Of a DNA stretch of 59,617 nt, positions 20,151 through 33,017 are shown piece by piece. The first letter of the stretch is position 1. Each line of letters opens with the position of its first letter. Origin of the DNA: Zygnema cylindricum (Eukaryota > Streptophyta > Zygnematophyceae > Zygnematales > Zygnemataceae); NCBI GenBank assembly GCA_037447655.1, contig JBBHKE010002154.1, positions 1 through 59,617 on the forward strand, given 5' to 3'. A program made the translations under genes and the position numbers. The notes beneath the pieces are model-generated. The model did not search any database. It was not told the DNA's origin and was given only the letters and a program-made list of their open reading frames with translations.

Positions 20151-21240
20151 GGTTAAGGGCCCATCCTCTAGGGTGCCCATATTCAACGGATCTGGGTTCA
20201 TTTATTGGGAAGCTATGATGACACGGGCATTGTGTGAGAAACGATACTGGGGTATTATTAGTGGACAAGTGAAACGTCCGTCTCAAGGAACTCCACCAGG
20301 GTTTGGAGTAGTGAGGTTTTTTGCGGCAAGATCTGCTCCAGCGGAGGAGACAGATGATGGGGACAGCAATGTGTCCGAAAAGGGGAAAGGAATGGAGACA
20401 CCTCTCACTCCTATTGCCTCGGTACCCGGAGCGGTGGTCGTGAAGATCGAGGAAAACGACATTCAGATGTGGGAGTACACCAACATGAATGCCAGGCACT
20501 TTATTCTGAGGCACCTCACTCAAGCTTTGGCGACCTCTCACCTTCACATCTTCAAGGCCGAGGAGTTGTGGATGACCTTAATGGAGATCTATAGAGCTGA
20601 CACCATTTAGGAGCTCCAACTGGTTGAGCAAAGGCTGATGAGTTACACTTTCAAAGAAGGAAAGATGTTGGACTATTGCAACGATCTCTCTTGTCTGTAC
20701 ATGGAGATGGAAAGTGCCGGATGGACAGGCACTATGAAGATGAAAGTTAACACTCTCATCATGAAGTTGTCGGAGGAGTATAAAAATATAGTGTACCGAG
20801 TGCAAGAAATGGATGATAGTGCTTGGAAGTGGAACACCGTGGTCCGGATGATACTTGTGCAGGAGAACACCATTGAGATCCGGAGAGGAGGAAAGAGCGT
20901 TCAAGCTCTAGCTGCCGGAACGGACCAGTGGAGGAAGGATCCGAAGAAGCCATACAACAGCTTCAAAGGGGAAAAGAACCAATCCGGAGAACCGAGGACT
21001 CCAAAGGGCCTTTGCCATTTCTGCAAAAAGCCGGGGCACTTCATAGCTGATTGCATCAAGATATCGGAGTTGAGGCTTCAAGAAAATAGTGGAGGGGGTT
21101 CTCCCGGAGGGAAGAATAAAGCACTTGTGGTCACACGAGTGAAAGGAGAGATCGAGGAGGACGAATCGTCCGAGGAAATAGATGGGGAGCTTCTTCTTAA
21201 CGAAAACCTAGAGGAGAAGGAGATCCCTCGGAAACAGAAG
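20131..21240 (+). pseudogene. Copia B gag with zinc knuckle
   Basis: Starts in the LTR (MGDTELQVKGPSSRVPIFNG). A TAG at 20608 interrupts it, with continuous homology to the gags of C and D on both sides (EKRYWGII, HFILRHLTQALA, ENTIEIRRGGKSVQAL). An intact CCHC knuckle, CHFCKKPGHFIADC, is at 21013-21054, followed by an acidic tail leading into protease. Only the TAG prevents a full-length gag. Confidence 0.88.
20151..20162 (+). other. Primer-binding site of copia B (half-tRNA type)
   Basis: GGTTAAGGGCCC at the LTR junction, one mismatch from the complement of the initiator tRNA-Met anticodon arm. It is translated within gag as VKGP. Confidence 0.75.
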
Positions 21241-24200
21241 TGTGCCTTTGGAGCCATTCGGGATCCTCCAGATGAGGGAAGGATCATCGACTCAGGTGCA
21301 TCCATGCATGTGTCGTGACAGACACCTCTTCACTAAGCTAAGAAAGATCCCTACTGTGGAAATAGAGTATGCGGATGGGAGAGTAGTTACCAGTGATCTA
21401 GTGGGCTCGGTAGATTTGAAACTCTTAGTGGAGGGAAAGACTTATATTCTCACCTTTTCAGATGTGCTCTACATTCCTCAGCTGAGTAAAAAACTTGTGT
21501 CTACCTTTGTATTAGATGACAAGGATTTTGATACCTTCACTAGAAAGGGAGTCTTCACAGCTAAGTATGGAGATGAAGTTTACTTCACAGCAGATAAGGG
21601 TAGCCAATGCATGTTTAGGCTTAACCTGAGTAATGAATAGAAAAGTGCTTACTATGGTGGTGTCCCGAGCTTGATGATCTGGCATAAACGTTTGGGACAT
21701 GTGCATTTTGATAGACTGAGTGAAATGAAGAAGTTGGGTGTAGTAGAAGGCATTCAGTTTGGGGAGAATGAAATGATGGATGACTGTAGTGGCTGTGCCC
21801 AAGGTAAGGCTTACATACTTCCCTTTCCCAAAACTGCCACATATAAAGGTGAGAAAGTACTAGATCTGGTCCACACAGATATCTAAAGACCAGCAAGAGT
21901 ACCTTCGGTTGGGGGGAAGAGGTATATGCTGACAATTACTGATGATTGCTCCAGATATTCCAGAGTCTACTTCTTAAAAACAAAGTCTGAAGCACCAAAA
22001 TACTTTAAAAATTACAAAGCCTGGAGTGAGAAGTTGCACGGAACTCCCATAAAGAGAATAAGGAGTGATAATGGGGGGAGTACACCTCTAACCAGTTTGA
22101 GGATTATTTGAGAGATGAGGGAGTTCAGCATCAGAAAATTGTACCAAATAATTCAGAACAGAATCGGGTAGCTGAGAGGTTAAACCGGACTTTAGGAGAT
22201 ATTGTATGCAGTATGTTGGCAGTTAAGAAAATAGGAAGAAGATTTTGGGCAGAAGCCATGAACTGTGCTAACTACATTAAAAATAGAGTCATCACTACAG
22301 CTGTTAAAGGGATGACCCCTTATGAGAGATGGGTTGGAAGGAAACCGAATATCTCTCACTTGAAAGTATTCGGTAGTTAAGTCTACAGTCTTGACAAAGA
22401 TAAGAAAAACTGGAAACTAGATGCTTAAGGGAAACCGGGATATTTTGTGGGATATGACGAGGATGTCAACGGATATAGAGTCTATGACTTAGCTAAACAA
22501 GATATCATTTTGGTAAAGCATATAGTTGTCATGAATGAAGGGAAGTCTTTTGATCCCTTCAAATACACTAAGAAAATCAGAATCAGGTTTGGGTCCGAGA
22601 ATGAGGAGGACTTAGATCTTCCCAGAAGGGACACTAATGAAAACATGATTGCAGATACAAGGAAGATAAAAGATGGGGGAGATATACCCATATCCCTTTT
22701 TATTCCTACACACTTTGAGGTGAGAGAAGAAAAGGAGCCAAAATTGGTTTCCATGGATAGGGGAGCTGATGAAAAAGTGCGGAGGAATACAAGACTTCCC
22801 CCCATTCCAGCTTCGGAATTTGAGGGAAGACGGAGGAGCAACAAAAGGCTTCAAGAAAAACAGGTTGCTCACAAGGTAACAAAGCTTTCTCACCCAGGTG
22901 AGCCTTAGTCATACTCAGAGGCAATGGACAGTCCGGAGAAAGAGAGACGGGTCACAGCCATAAATGATGAGATGGCCTCAATCATGGAGGCGAATACTTG
23001 GGAGCTGGTGGACTGTCCACTAGATAGAAAACCTATTGGCTGTAAATGGGTATTTCAATTGAAACTGAACCCAGATAATACCATTGAGAGATATAAGGCT
23101 CGGTTGGTGGCAAAGGGGTTCACCCAAAAAGAAGGGATAGATTATGAGGAGACCTTTGCTCTGGTAGTTTGATTCCCATGTGTAAGGATCCTCCTTAGTT
23201 TAGCAGCAGCGGAAGACATGGAGATCCATCAGATGGATATTAAGACCGCCTTCCTCAACGGTGAACTGGAGGAGGAAATCTTCATGCGGCAAACATAAGG
23301 TTTTGTAGAGAAAGGAGAGGAAAGCAAAGTCAGCAAACTTATAAAGTCCTTATATGGACTGAAGCAGCCCCCCAGACAATGGCTTTAGAAACTAGATGAG
23401 TTTCTTACCAGTCTAGGGTATATTCGGATCAGTTCTGACCATTCTATTAATATGTTTGAGGATGAGAATGGTGTGATTTTTATTGCGATTTATGTAGATG
23501 ATTTACTGGTATTGAGTAAGTCTATGGAAAAGATAAATAGGCTAAAAAAAGATCTTAGAAGTAGATTTAACATGAAGGATTTAGGGGAGGCTAAATATAT
23601 TATGGGAATTTACATGGAAAGGGATAGGGGGAAGAGGATAATCAGACTTACTCAGAAAAAGGCTATAGGTAATATGCTGAAGAAATTTCAGATGGAGAAT
23701 GTAAATAGGTGTACCACTCCCATGGACTTGAAGAAAGTAAGTGATGGGAGTGTAGAAAGAGGAGTGATAATGCTAGATGATCAGATGGGTCCACAAGAGA
23801 GGCAGTTTATGAAATCTATTCCTTACAGTCACGTTGTAGGAAGTTTCATTTACTTTATGAATTATACCAGACCTGACATAGTTGCAGCTGTTGGAGTCCT
23901 CAGTATGAGTCTTAATAATCCCAGAAAGAGAGATTGGGAGGAAACCAAGAGAGTAATGAGATACCTGGTGGGAACTAGGGATCTATGTTTGCATTTGGGT
24001 GGGGAGCACACTGACATCACTACTTAGAGTGATGCCAGTTATGGGGATGCACCTATGAGAAGATGCACTTCTAGGTATGTATTGTATAAGGGAGAAGGTG
24101 TTTGTTATTGGAGCAGCAAGCAACAAAAGGTTGTTGCCCACTCCATTAACGAGGCTGAGTACATGGCCTCTTGTTCTGCTGTGAAAGAGCTGATGTGGGT

Positions 24201-24490
24201 GAAGTCTTTGTTGCAAGAATTGGGGTACATGAACAAGGGGGTGCATGAAGTGTTTTGTGATAATTAGGCTGCAATTGCAATTGCAACCAATCCAAAACCT
24301 CATTTCAAAGCTAAACATATGGACATAAGATTGAGTTTTGTGAGGGAAAAGGTATAAAATAAAATTGTGAATTTGGTGTATAAGAGTGATGGGGAAATGG
24401 TGGCTGATATGATGACAAAGCCTGTGCCATCTCCCAAGCTAAAGTAATGTAGAGAAAAGTGTGGATTAAAAGAGAAACTAAAATTAGACT
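21241..24490 (+). pseudogene. Copia B pol: protease, integrase, reverse transcriptase, RNase H
   Basis: Protease DSGA is at 21289-21300, directly followed by a 2-base deletion relative to copia C. Integrase shows HKRLGH and CSGC (H-x4-H...C-x2-C) near 21680-21800 and the catalytic Asp context LRSDNGG near 22060-22075, then a deletion shifting the frame. The Glu context is SEQNRVAE. Reverse transcriptase begins near 22980 and keeps YVDD at 23491-23502. RNase H runs from about 23990 to 24270. In-frame stops include TAA for the Trp of DIWGP (21884), TAG for the Trp of TTWSD (24025) and stops at Gln positions (22378, 22906, 24266). Inactive copy. Confidence 0.9.
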
Positions 24491-24505
24491 AGAAAATAAG
24501 GGGAG

Positions 24506-25502
24506 TGTTGAAATCACTAGATTTAGGGGAGGTATTTTCTAGGTCTTAATTAAAATAAAAAGGAAAAGGAAAACACAGGCAGCCTGCCTCCACCTTCTCT
24601 CTCTAGCCCCCATATTTGTTGTAGTCAGTGAAGGAGAGAGAGGGCGGTGGAGCCATGGCGGCCTTAGCTCCATAGGCAGGGCTTAACAGTGACCTAAGTC
24701 ACTCTCAACCAAAAAGATTGAGTCCGGCAAGACTCGAAACTCGACTGGTAGGGCAAGGCGTAGCCGTCAACCTTTACCAGTCTATCGTAGTAGTCTGTTA
24801 GGAAACATGGGGTTTGATAGTTATTTAAACAATATATAGGCGACTAATCCGATTAACGGAATTACAAATAGAATACATAGAAACTAGTTGGAGTTTTAGT
24901 TCGCACGAAACAAATGAACAGGGCATTTGTTTTTGAAGTGCTATCGTTTAAAGCCGGTTTTGATCCGACGGCCCACACCATCGCCGAGATCTTCTAATGG
25001 CCGCCTTAGCGGTTTTCGGTTGTGACATGACCTAGCGACACGTGGCACGATACAATTGAGAAGAGGAAATCTCGGAGAGCATGAGGACATATCCGAAAGA
25101 GACAGGCGTCCACTCCATGGCCTTGTTATGCATAGGCCGTACAAAAATTTCATCGGTCGTAGTACCTTTCTGTACTGTACAGTCTTCTGATTGGTTTCGT
25201 ACCTCAGTAGATAGGAGTTGTGAGAGGGTTTAGGACTTAGTAGATTGAGGAGGTAGCCGCCTCTCTCCCAATAAGCTTGTATAAATATTGGCATATTGGC
25301 CACTAAATAACTAATCGCCTGGTTGGGCGTTTTCAGTAATTCTTCTTGTTGTGGACTCAAGGGAGTCCAAACTGCATAAGGGTGTGGTCAGAGTATCTAT
25401 TTGCCTGCTTGGGTGGCGGCTGCTCTAGTTTAAAGTGGGTAAGTTGAAAACTACCTAGAGGCTTCCTCAATTTTTGGTTCAAATGGGGGACACAGAATTG
25501 CA
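24506..25502 (+). repeat. 3' LTR of copia B
   Basis: 997 bp from TGTTGAAATC to GAATTGCA, preceded by the polypurine tract AAAATAAGGGGAG. A few percent divergent from the 5' LTR by eye. Confidence 0.93.
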
Positions 25503-26560
25503 AATTCTGTCCTAAACTTAAACATGCGAACGATACAAGTTTATATAGGTCGGGATGGCAACAAAGTCAGTATTACAAAAGCTTGACGGAGCCTACACCT
25601 CGTGGAAATGCATTGTTTTCAGCCTCTTCATCACTCCAAGACGAGACTGTGACTTTTTCTGAGGAGGACGACACGGATCTATTCGTTATGGCGGTAGCAA
25701 AAGAGGGCGCAAAGGACCCTGGATGGATAATGGATACGGGAGCGTCAGCCCACATGTGCTTGAACAAGGCCATCTTCAAAAATCTGAAAGCAACGCCGGA
25801 GAAAAATATTTATTATGCTTGTGGAATGAGTGTCCAGACTCGTGCTGTGGGTGATGTGTCCTTCCTGGTTGATGTAGAAGGAAAATCAATTGAAAGGTCT
25901 CTTCACAATGTCTTATTTGTGCTTGACTTTAAGAAAAAATTGTTTTCTACGTCGTTGGTAGAGAGTAAAGGCTTTAAGGTTAATTTGAAAAATGGTCGGC
26001 AGGTTGTTAGCAAAAATGGGAAGGTTGCAGTTACAAGTACTAGAGATAGTAGCAAGATGTACCGCATGGATATATCTAATACCAAGGAGAATGATGTTCT
26101 GTACTCAAGTGTTTTGCACTCAGATGAGTTGTGGCATAAAAATTAGGCCATATAAACTATGATAGTTTGAGAAAAATAGTCATTGCTGGAAAAATAGAGG
26201 GTGTATCAATCATAGATGAGCCAGTCAAAACTTGTGATGGTTGCGCTTTGGGCAAAATCCACAGATTGCCATTTCCTAAAGAGTTTGAGCATCGGTCAAC
26301 GAAACTTTTACAAGAAATTCACTCGGATGTTTTTGGTCCAGCGAAGGTTCCATCTGCCGGGGGGATGAAATAAATGGTCACCTTCACAGATGATTTTTCC
26401 AAGTTTACCAAAGTTTACTTCATGAAGGAGAATAGTGAAGTGTTTGGTCACTTCAAACACTATAAAGCATGGGTTGAAAAACTTCATAATTCACCTATTT
26501 TGCAGCTCAGATCCGACAATGGTGGTGAATATACATCGAAAGAATTTGAAACATTTTTAC
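25503..26560 (+). pseudogene. Copia A: end of gag, protease and N-terminal integrase
   Basis: Resumes copia A after the B insertion. Frame 25583-26146 carries the aspartic protease motif WIMDTGASAHMC (DTGA at 25733-25744). A one-base loss near 26140 disrupts the WHKRLGH motif. Integrase continues with CDGCALGK and the Asp contexts EIHSD and LRSDNGGEY, with a TAA at about 26371. Copia C breaks the frame at 26560, before the catalytic Glu. Confidence 0.9.
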
Positions 26561-27611
26561 TGAAACTCTGAGACCTCCATAAGTCCTCAGAGTGGACAGC
26601 TTCCAAGAAGCCTCTAGGATAACCCTGACCCCTTTGTGTTTCAGCAAAAATAACTGCCACCTTGACAGACAAATACTCTAACCAACTTCACCCCTGTGAA
26701 GACAAGACTCCCCTGAGTCGATAGCAAAAAGAATCTCTGAATTTGCTCCCTTGAGCAGTAAGTTATAGAGGGTCAAAGTTGACCTTTTGTACAGAAGCTC
26801 TCAGGGAGAGAGGGTCCTATCTTCTAATTTTTCTAAGTCCTATCTCTCTCACAGACTCTATCTACTGATGTACGGAACCAATCAGATTACAGTTCCGTAT
26901 GCAAAAGTACAGCTGCCGGTGTACTTTATGTACGGACACTGTACGACATGCCCTAAATGTCGACACGTGGTATGTCCGGATTTGCTCCTTTAATCCTCGA
27001 AGATGCCGCGCTCCTATGTGACATCGCCACGTGTCATACGATGTGGCGATGCCCACAAACCGCCAAATTCTTCTTCCGCGATCTCGACGCTAATTCTGGC
27101 CGTCCGATTAAACTTTTATTTGATCGTAGCCGTAATAAATACATGTGCGGTATTTGTTTCCCTTAAGAAATCTATGTGTGGTATTTATTCTTTATCCGTA
27201 CCGCAATTCGTACTTTTACATACCAGATCTATGTATCACGCTAGCAGTTATAGTTAAATGATTTTTCCTACTAATTAATGTTTAATTAATTATCGTACTA
27301 TATATCACGTAAGACTACTTCTAGACCTAACAGCTAAGGCTACCGGATATCTACAATCTGTCGGCCGGCAGGTACTAGGATCAAATCCTGTGGCCGGCAT
27401 ATACTTTTTGTAAATAATCTCCTCCCTAACTAGTATAAATATCCCGGAAACCTCAGGATAGCCTAGGTAGCCATGGCTCTAGCTTCCTCTCCAATTTCTC
27501 AGTGACTGCGACAAGTTTGAGAGTTTGGAGAGAGAAGTTAGAGGTAGACTGCCTCGGCTTCTTTATTTCTATTCAGACCTAGAAAATACTTTAAAACCAT
27601 TAATTTCTACA
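26561..27611 (-). repeat. 3' LTR of copia C
   Basis: 1051 bp in minus orientation (TGTAGAAATTAATGG at 27611 to GAGTTTCA at 26561). The adjoining polypurine tract reads AAAATAAGGGGAG on the minus strand. It holds an antisense tRNA-like segment with a B-box-like GGATCAAATCC near 27375-27400. Confidence 0.93.
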
Positions 27612-27619
27612 CTCCCCTT

Positions 27620-28843
27620 ATTTTCTAGTCAATCTTTAATTTCAGACCACACTTCTCCCTGCAGAAAATTAGCTTAGGGGAAGGCACAGGTTTGGTCATC
27701 ATATCTGCTACCATCTCACTATCTGGTCGGTACTCTAAACTGATTATTTTATTTTCTACTTTCTCTCTAACAAAGCTGAGTTGATGTCCATGTGTTTGGC
27801 TTTAAAATGATGTTTAGGATTGGCAAAAATAGCAATTGTTGCCTGATTATCACAAAATATTTTCTGCACACCACTCTTAAGATGACCAAGCTCACCAAGC
27901 AAAGACTTGACCCACATCAATTCTTTTACAGCAGAGAAAGAGGCCATATACTCAGCCTCTATGGTGGACTGAGCAATAACCTTTTGCTGTTTGCTACTCC
28001 AACAGCAAGCCCCATCACCCACATATAATTTATATCCAGAAGTGCATCTCCTCATCGGAGCATCACCATAACTGGAATCACTCCAAGTAGTGATGTCAGT
28101 ATTCTCCCCACCAAAATGCAACCATAGATCCCTAGTTCCTATCAAGTATCTAACGACTCTCTTAGCTGCCTCCCAATCCCTCTTAGTGAGAGCATTTAGA
28201 CTTCTACTCAGCACTCCTACAGCTGCAGCTAAATCCGGCCGGGTACAATTCATAAAATAGATTAGACTTCCCACTACTTGTCTGTAAGGAATAGTCTGCA
28301 TGAACTTCTCTTCTTCAGGAGATAATTCCTCGTCTAAGACTATGACTCCTTCTTCCTTACTCCCCTCACTTCCCTTCTTCAACTCCATTGGAGTTGTACA
28401 ACTATTAGCTTTATCCATCTGAAAATTTTCAAGCATGTTCCCTATTGCTTCTTTTTGAGTCAATCTTATAATTTTCTTTTTCGGTCTCTCTCTACTTGAA
28501 TTCCCAAAATATATTTTGCTTCCCCCATATCCTTCATTTCAAATCTCCCCTTAAGATTGGTTTTCAGTTTATTAATTTTTTCCATTGATTTACTTAAAAC
28601 AAGCAAATCATTAACATAAATTGCAATAAATATAAAACCTTCCTCATCTTCGAAAACATAGATTGAGTGATCTGAGCTGATCCGGATATATCCCAGACCG
28701 GTAAGAAACTCATCAAGCTTCTTATTCCACTGCCGAGGCGCCTGTTTCAAACCATAAAGAGATTTAATCAGCCGGCATACCTTACTCTCCTCTCCTTCCT
28801 CTACAAACCCTTCGGGTTGTCGCATGAAGATCTCCTCTTCCAA
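27620..28843 (-). pseudogene. Copia C reverse transcriptase (YVND) and RNase H
   Basis: Minus-strand frames 28843-28466 and 28463-27756 encode MRQPEGFVEEGEE, SLYGLKQAPRQW, the palm motif and the RNase H domain (TTWSDSSYGDAPMRR, CDNQATIAIFANPKH). The catalytic YVDD is YVND here (28607-28618), an Asp-to-Asn change expected to kill polymerase activity. One-base losses near 28470 (an A run) and near 27785 shift the frame. A TAA at 28841-28843 separates it from the upstream frame. Confidence 0.9.
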
Positions 28844-30386
28844 TTATCCATGCAAAAAGGATGTCTTGATGTCCATCTGGTGCACTTCCATGTCTTCCGC
28901 TGGTGCCAGGCTGAGAAGTATGCGGACGGAGGGAAATCTGACCACTGGGGCAAAGGTTTCATCGTAGTCAATTCCCTCTTTTTGTGTAAATCCCTTTGCC
29001 ACTAATCGGGCCTTGTAGCGCTCGATTGTGTTATCTGGGTTCAGTTTTAATTTGAAGACCCACTTATAACCGATTGGTTTTCGGTGAGGTGGACAATCCA
29101 CCAGCTCCCAAGTATCGGCTGCCATAATTGAGGCCATCTCCCCATTGATGGCTGTCTTCCACCGGTTTCTTTTTGGACAAGTCATCGCCTCTCCATAAGT
29201 TTGAGGTTCATCTTGATGAGATAGTTTAGTTACCTTGTTATTAACCTGTTTTTTTTGTAGTCTTTTGCTACTTCTCCTTCCCCGCTCAAAATCTGAGGCT
29301 GGGATAGATGGTTCTCGTGGATTCATTCGAACAAACTCGGCTTCTCCCCTATCCCTTGATTCCGAATCAATTTCCACCATGTATTCCGCTTCGGGTAGAG
29401 TTGTCACTCGAGTTTCCACAGCCGAGTCCTTTTCGGTCTGATTTGTATCTTCAAGAATGTCATCTTCTCTAAAACCTGGATAGTTAGGGAGCTCAAAGTT
29501 ATCGGAATTTTCTGACTCAAATCTGATTTTTAGTGACTTTGTATATTTGAAGGGATCCATAGACTTTCCTTCATCCATAACTACTAGATGCTTTACTAAG
29601 ATTATATCTTCCCTTTTTTATATCATAAACTCTATATCTTTTAACATCCTCATCATATCCTAATAAGTATCCCGGTTTTCCTTTATGATCTAGCTTCCAA
29701 TTAGACCGATCTGTATCTAGACTGAATACTTGACTGCCAAAAACCTTTAAGTAAGATATGTCTTGTATTCGACTGGTCCATCTCTCTTAAGGTGTTTGAT
29801 CTTTTATAGCTGAGGTAAGAACTCTATTTTTGAGGTAATTAGCGCAGTTCATTGCTTTTTCCCAGAACCTTTTTCCTATCTTCTTATCCGACAACATAAT
29901 TCTAGCACTATCACTTAGTGTCTTATATAATTGCTCAGCTACCCCATTCTGTTCCGGGTATTCTGCAACTGTCTTTTGGTGTTGGACCCCATCTTCCCTC
30001 AGAAAATCCTCAAACTGGTTAGAAGTATACTCTCCACCATTGTCACTCTTTATTCTCTTGATTGGAGTTTCATGAAGTTTTTTGCTCCATGCTTTATATT
30101 GTCTAAAACAATCCTGAGCTTCCGACTTGTTTTTCAAAAAATACACTCGGGAATACCGAGACCAATCATCAGTGATAGTCATCATAAATCTCTTCCCCCC
30201 CGGTGAGGGCACTTTAGCTGGTCCCCAAATATCTGTGTGTACTAGATCTAGAATTTTTTCCCCTTTATAGGTGGTTGTTTTAGGAAAGGGTAATCTGTGT
30301 GCTTTACCTGGAGCACATCCACTACAATTACTTATATCATCACTCTCACTGAACTGAATCCCTTCCACCACTCCCATCTTTTTCAT
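28844..30386 (-). pseudogene. Copia C integrase and N-terminal reverse transcriptase
   Basis: Frames 30386-29787 and 29578-28844. Integrase shows CSGCAPGK, LVHTDIWGPAKVPSPGGK, SDNGGEYTS and EYPEQNGVAE, with all three catalytic acidic residues present. TPYERW is broken by a TAA (29784-29786), and a one-base loss lies near 29595 in an A/G run. The RT part starts around 29140 with ELVDCPPHRKPIGYKWVF and reaches IKTSFLHG. Confidence 0.9.
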
Positions 30387-31030
30387 CTCTCAAACTTATC
30401 TAGATTCACATGCCCAAGCCTCTTATGCCACATCATAATATCATGAACACCAGCATAATAAAGTTTCTTCATTTCATTACTTAAGATCACCCTAAACATC
30501 CCATGGCTACCTTTCTCAGCAATGAAATAGAAATCCTCCTCAAAACTAGCAGTAAAGACTCCTTCCCTAGTGCTAGTGAAAAAACCCTTCTCATCTAATA
30601 TAGATGCAGAAATAAGGTTTTTGTTCAGCTCCGGAATAAACAATACATCGGAGAATGCTAATATGGATGTCTTTCCTTCTACTAACACTTTCAGTTCTAC
30701 CGATCCTACAAGAGTAGTGGTGACTATCCTCCCATCCCCGTACTCTATCTCTATGGTGGGAATCTTTCTTATCTTAGTGAACATATGCCTATCCTTACAC
30801 ATGTGCATGGAGGCACTTGAATCTATAATCCAGCCTGCTTCACCTTTCAATCCACCGTAAGCACATTTCTGCCTTCGTGGAATTTCAACCTCATTTTTCG
30901 CCTCCAACTCCTTATCCAAAAGGAGCTCATTGCCCTCGTCCTCGGATTCCGCCTCATGTACCTGTGTCACAAGGGCATTTTTCTTTCCTCTCGGGGTACT
31001 ACCGGTCTCCCCTCTTTTAACCGAAGCTCG
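30383..31030 (-). pseudogene. Copia C protease region (DSSA active site)
   Basis: Frame 30970-30383 encodes an acidic linker, the protease and the GAG-pre-integrase segment MMWHKRLGHVNL. The protease motif reads WIIDSSASMHMC, with DSSA (30812-30823) where copies A and B have DTGA or DSGA. The Gly next to the catalytic Asp is thus replaced. A frameshift at about 30385 separates it from integrase. Confidence 0.88.
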
Positions 31031-31981
31031 GTTAGCTTAGTGCACTCTGCCATATAGTGCCCAAGTTTCTTACAAAAATGACATAACCCTTTGGGAGCCC
31101 TTGGTTCGAACTCGTCGGTCTGATTTTTCTGCTCCCTCCCACCTTAGTTTCCGACTGGTTTCCGCGAATCCTTGTTCCTCCAATCGGTCGCAGTTGTCAA
31201 GGCTTGGACACTCTTTCCTCCTCTTCGGATCTCAATCGTATTCTCCCGAACGAGAATCATCCCTACCATTGAGTTCCATATCCACCTTGAGTCCGGCAAG
31301 TCCTGCACACGGTTGAATATGTTCTCCAACTCATCGGGTAACTTCATCAGTAAACAGTTAACTTTTTCTTTTTCACTAAATTCTTTTCCCGCACTCTCTA
31401 GCTCGATGAAGAGTGTAGCAAGCTCATTGCAAAAATCCAACATCTTCCCCCCTTTGTATACATACACCGTAACTTTCTGATCAGCCAACTGTTGTTGCTC
31501 AATCGTACCACTTCCGTACATCTCTTTGAGAGCCATCCAAAGATCGGATGCCCTTTCTACCTGCAAATGAGGACATGCAAGTCCTTGACTTAGATGGCAT
31601 AGGATGAAGTGCTTTGCCGCCATATTGTTGAAGTCTCAGGTTTCAGTATCATTCTCCTCGTTCCTTGGAATAGGTGACATGAATGCCGAACCAGTTGTTA
31701 TTGGTGTGGTCGTCTCTTTCTCCTTTCCTTTGTCCACCACCTCTCCTTCTTTTGTTTCCTCCGTTGAAGGTGGATCCTCTTTTCTGGTGAATCTGCTTCC
31801 TCCAAACCCTGGAGGAATTATAAGACTTGATGGACGCCCCAACCGTCCACTCACTATCCCCAAAAACCTTTTTTCGCATAGAGCTCTTATCATCATACTT
31901 TCCTAGTATATGAAGCGAGTTCCATTAAAGATTGGTACCCTAGAGGGTGGGCCCATAACCTGAAACTCTGAGACCTCCATA
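31031..31981 (-). pseudogene. Copia C gag
   Basis: ATG at 31981 lies within the LTR and reads MEVSEFQVMGPPSRVPIFNG across the primer-binding site. Homology continues through EKRFLGIVSGRLGRPSS, HFILCHLSQGLACPHL, ENTIEIRRGGKSVQAL and a CCHC knuckle CHFCKKLGHYMAEC near 31095-31045. Interruptions include a TGA near 31636 and a TAA near 31145. Confidence 0.85.
31950..31961 (-). other. Primer-binding site of copia C (half-tRNA type)
   Basis: GGTTATGGGCCC on the minus strand, directly after the 5' LTR. It is a perfect 12-base complement of GGGCCCATAACC in the anticodon arm of initiator tRNA-Met. Confidence 0.85.
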
Positions 31982-33012
31982 AGTCCTCAGAGTGGACAGC
32001 TTCTAAGAGGCCTCTAGGATAACCCTGACCCCTTTGTGTTTCAGCAAAAATAACTACCACCCTGACAGACAAATACTCTAACCAACTTCACCCATGTGAA
32101 GACAAGACTCCCCTGAGTCGATAGCAAAAAGAATCTCTGAATTTGCTCCCCTGAGCAGTAAGTTATAGAGGGTCAAAGTTGACCTTTTGTACAGAAGCTC
32201 TCTGGGAGAGAGGGTCCTATCTTCTAATTTTTCTAAGTCCTATCTCTCTCACAGACTCTATCTACTGATGTACGGAACCAATCAGATTACAGTTCCGTAC
32301 GCAAAAGTTCAGCTGCCGGTGTACTTTATGTACGGACACTGTACGACATGCCCTAAATGTCGACACGTGGTATGTCCGGATTCGCTCCTTTAATCCTCGA
32401 AGATGTCGCGCTCCAATGTAACATCGCCACGTGTCATCCGATGTGGCGATGCCCACAAACCGCCGAATTCTTCTTCCGCGATCTCGGCGCTAATTCCGGC
32501 CGTCCGATTAAACTCGTATTTGATCGTAGCCGTAATAAATACATGCGCGGTATTTGTTTCGCTTACGAAATCTATGCACGGTATTGATTCTTTATCCGTA
32601 TCGCAATTCGTACTTTTACATACCAGATCTATCTATCCCGTTAACAATTATAGTTAAATGATTTATCCTCTGAATTAATGTTTAATTTATTATCGTACTA
32701 TATAATACGTAAGACTACTTCTAGACTTAACGGCTAAGGCTACCGGCTATCGACTATCTGTCTGCCGGCAGGTACTAGGATCAAATCCTGTGGCCGGCAT
32801 ATACCTTTTAGTAAATAATCTCCACCCTAACTAGTATAAATTTTCCGTAAACCTCAAGATAGCCTAGGTAGCCATGGCTCTAGCTTCCTCTCCAATTTCT
32901 CAGTGACTGCGACAAGTTTGAGAGTTTGGAGAGAGAAGTTAGAGGTAGACTGCCTTGGCTTCTTTATTTCTATTCAGACCTAGAAAATACTTTAAAACTA
33001 TTAATTTATACA
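31962..33012 (-). repeat. 5' LTR of copia C
   Basis: 1051 bp, minus orientation, starting TGTATAAATTAATAG at 33012. Differs from the 3' LTR by a few percent (about seven changes in the first 260 bases compared). Confidence 0.93.
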
Positions 33013-33017
33013 TTTAC

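Larger units (their letters stand above)
19153..25502 (+). mobile_element. Copia-type LTR retrotransposon B
   Basis: 6.35 kb, plus strand, inserted into the gag of copia A, with the 5-bp duplication AATTC (19148-19152, 25503-25507). LTRs are 998 and 997 bp. The coding part has all copia domains but more than ten stops and several shifts. Several stops are simple transitions of Gln, Arg or Trp codons. It is closely related to copia C. Confidence 0.95.
26561..33012 (-). mobile_element. Copia-type LTR retrotransposon C
   Basis: 6.45 kb on the minus strand, inserted in the integrase region of copia A with the 5-bp duplication TTTAC (26556-26560, 33013-33017). Both LTRs are 1051 bp. It has the most complete coding capacity of the copia copies but is still interrupted. 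Protein similarity to copia B is high in every domain, and its LTRs are related to those of copia D. Confidence 0.95.
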
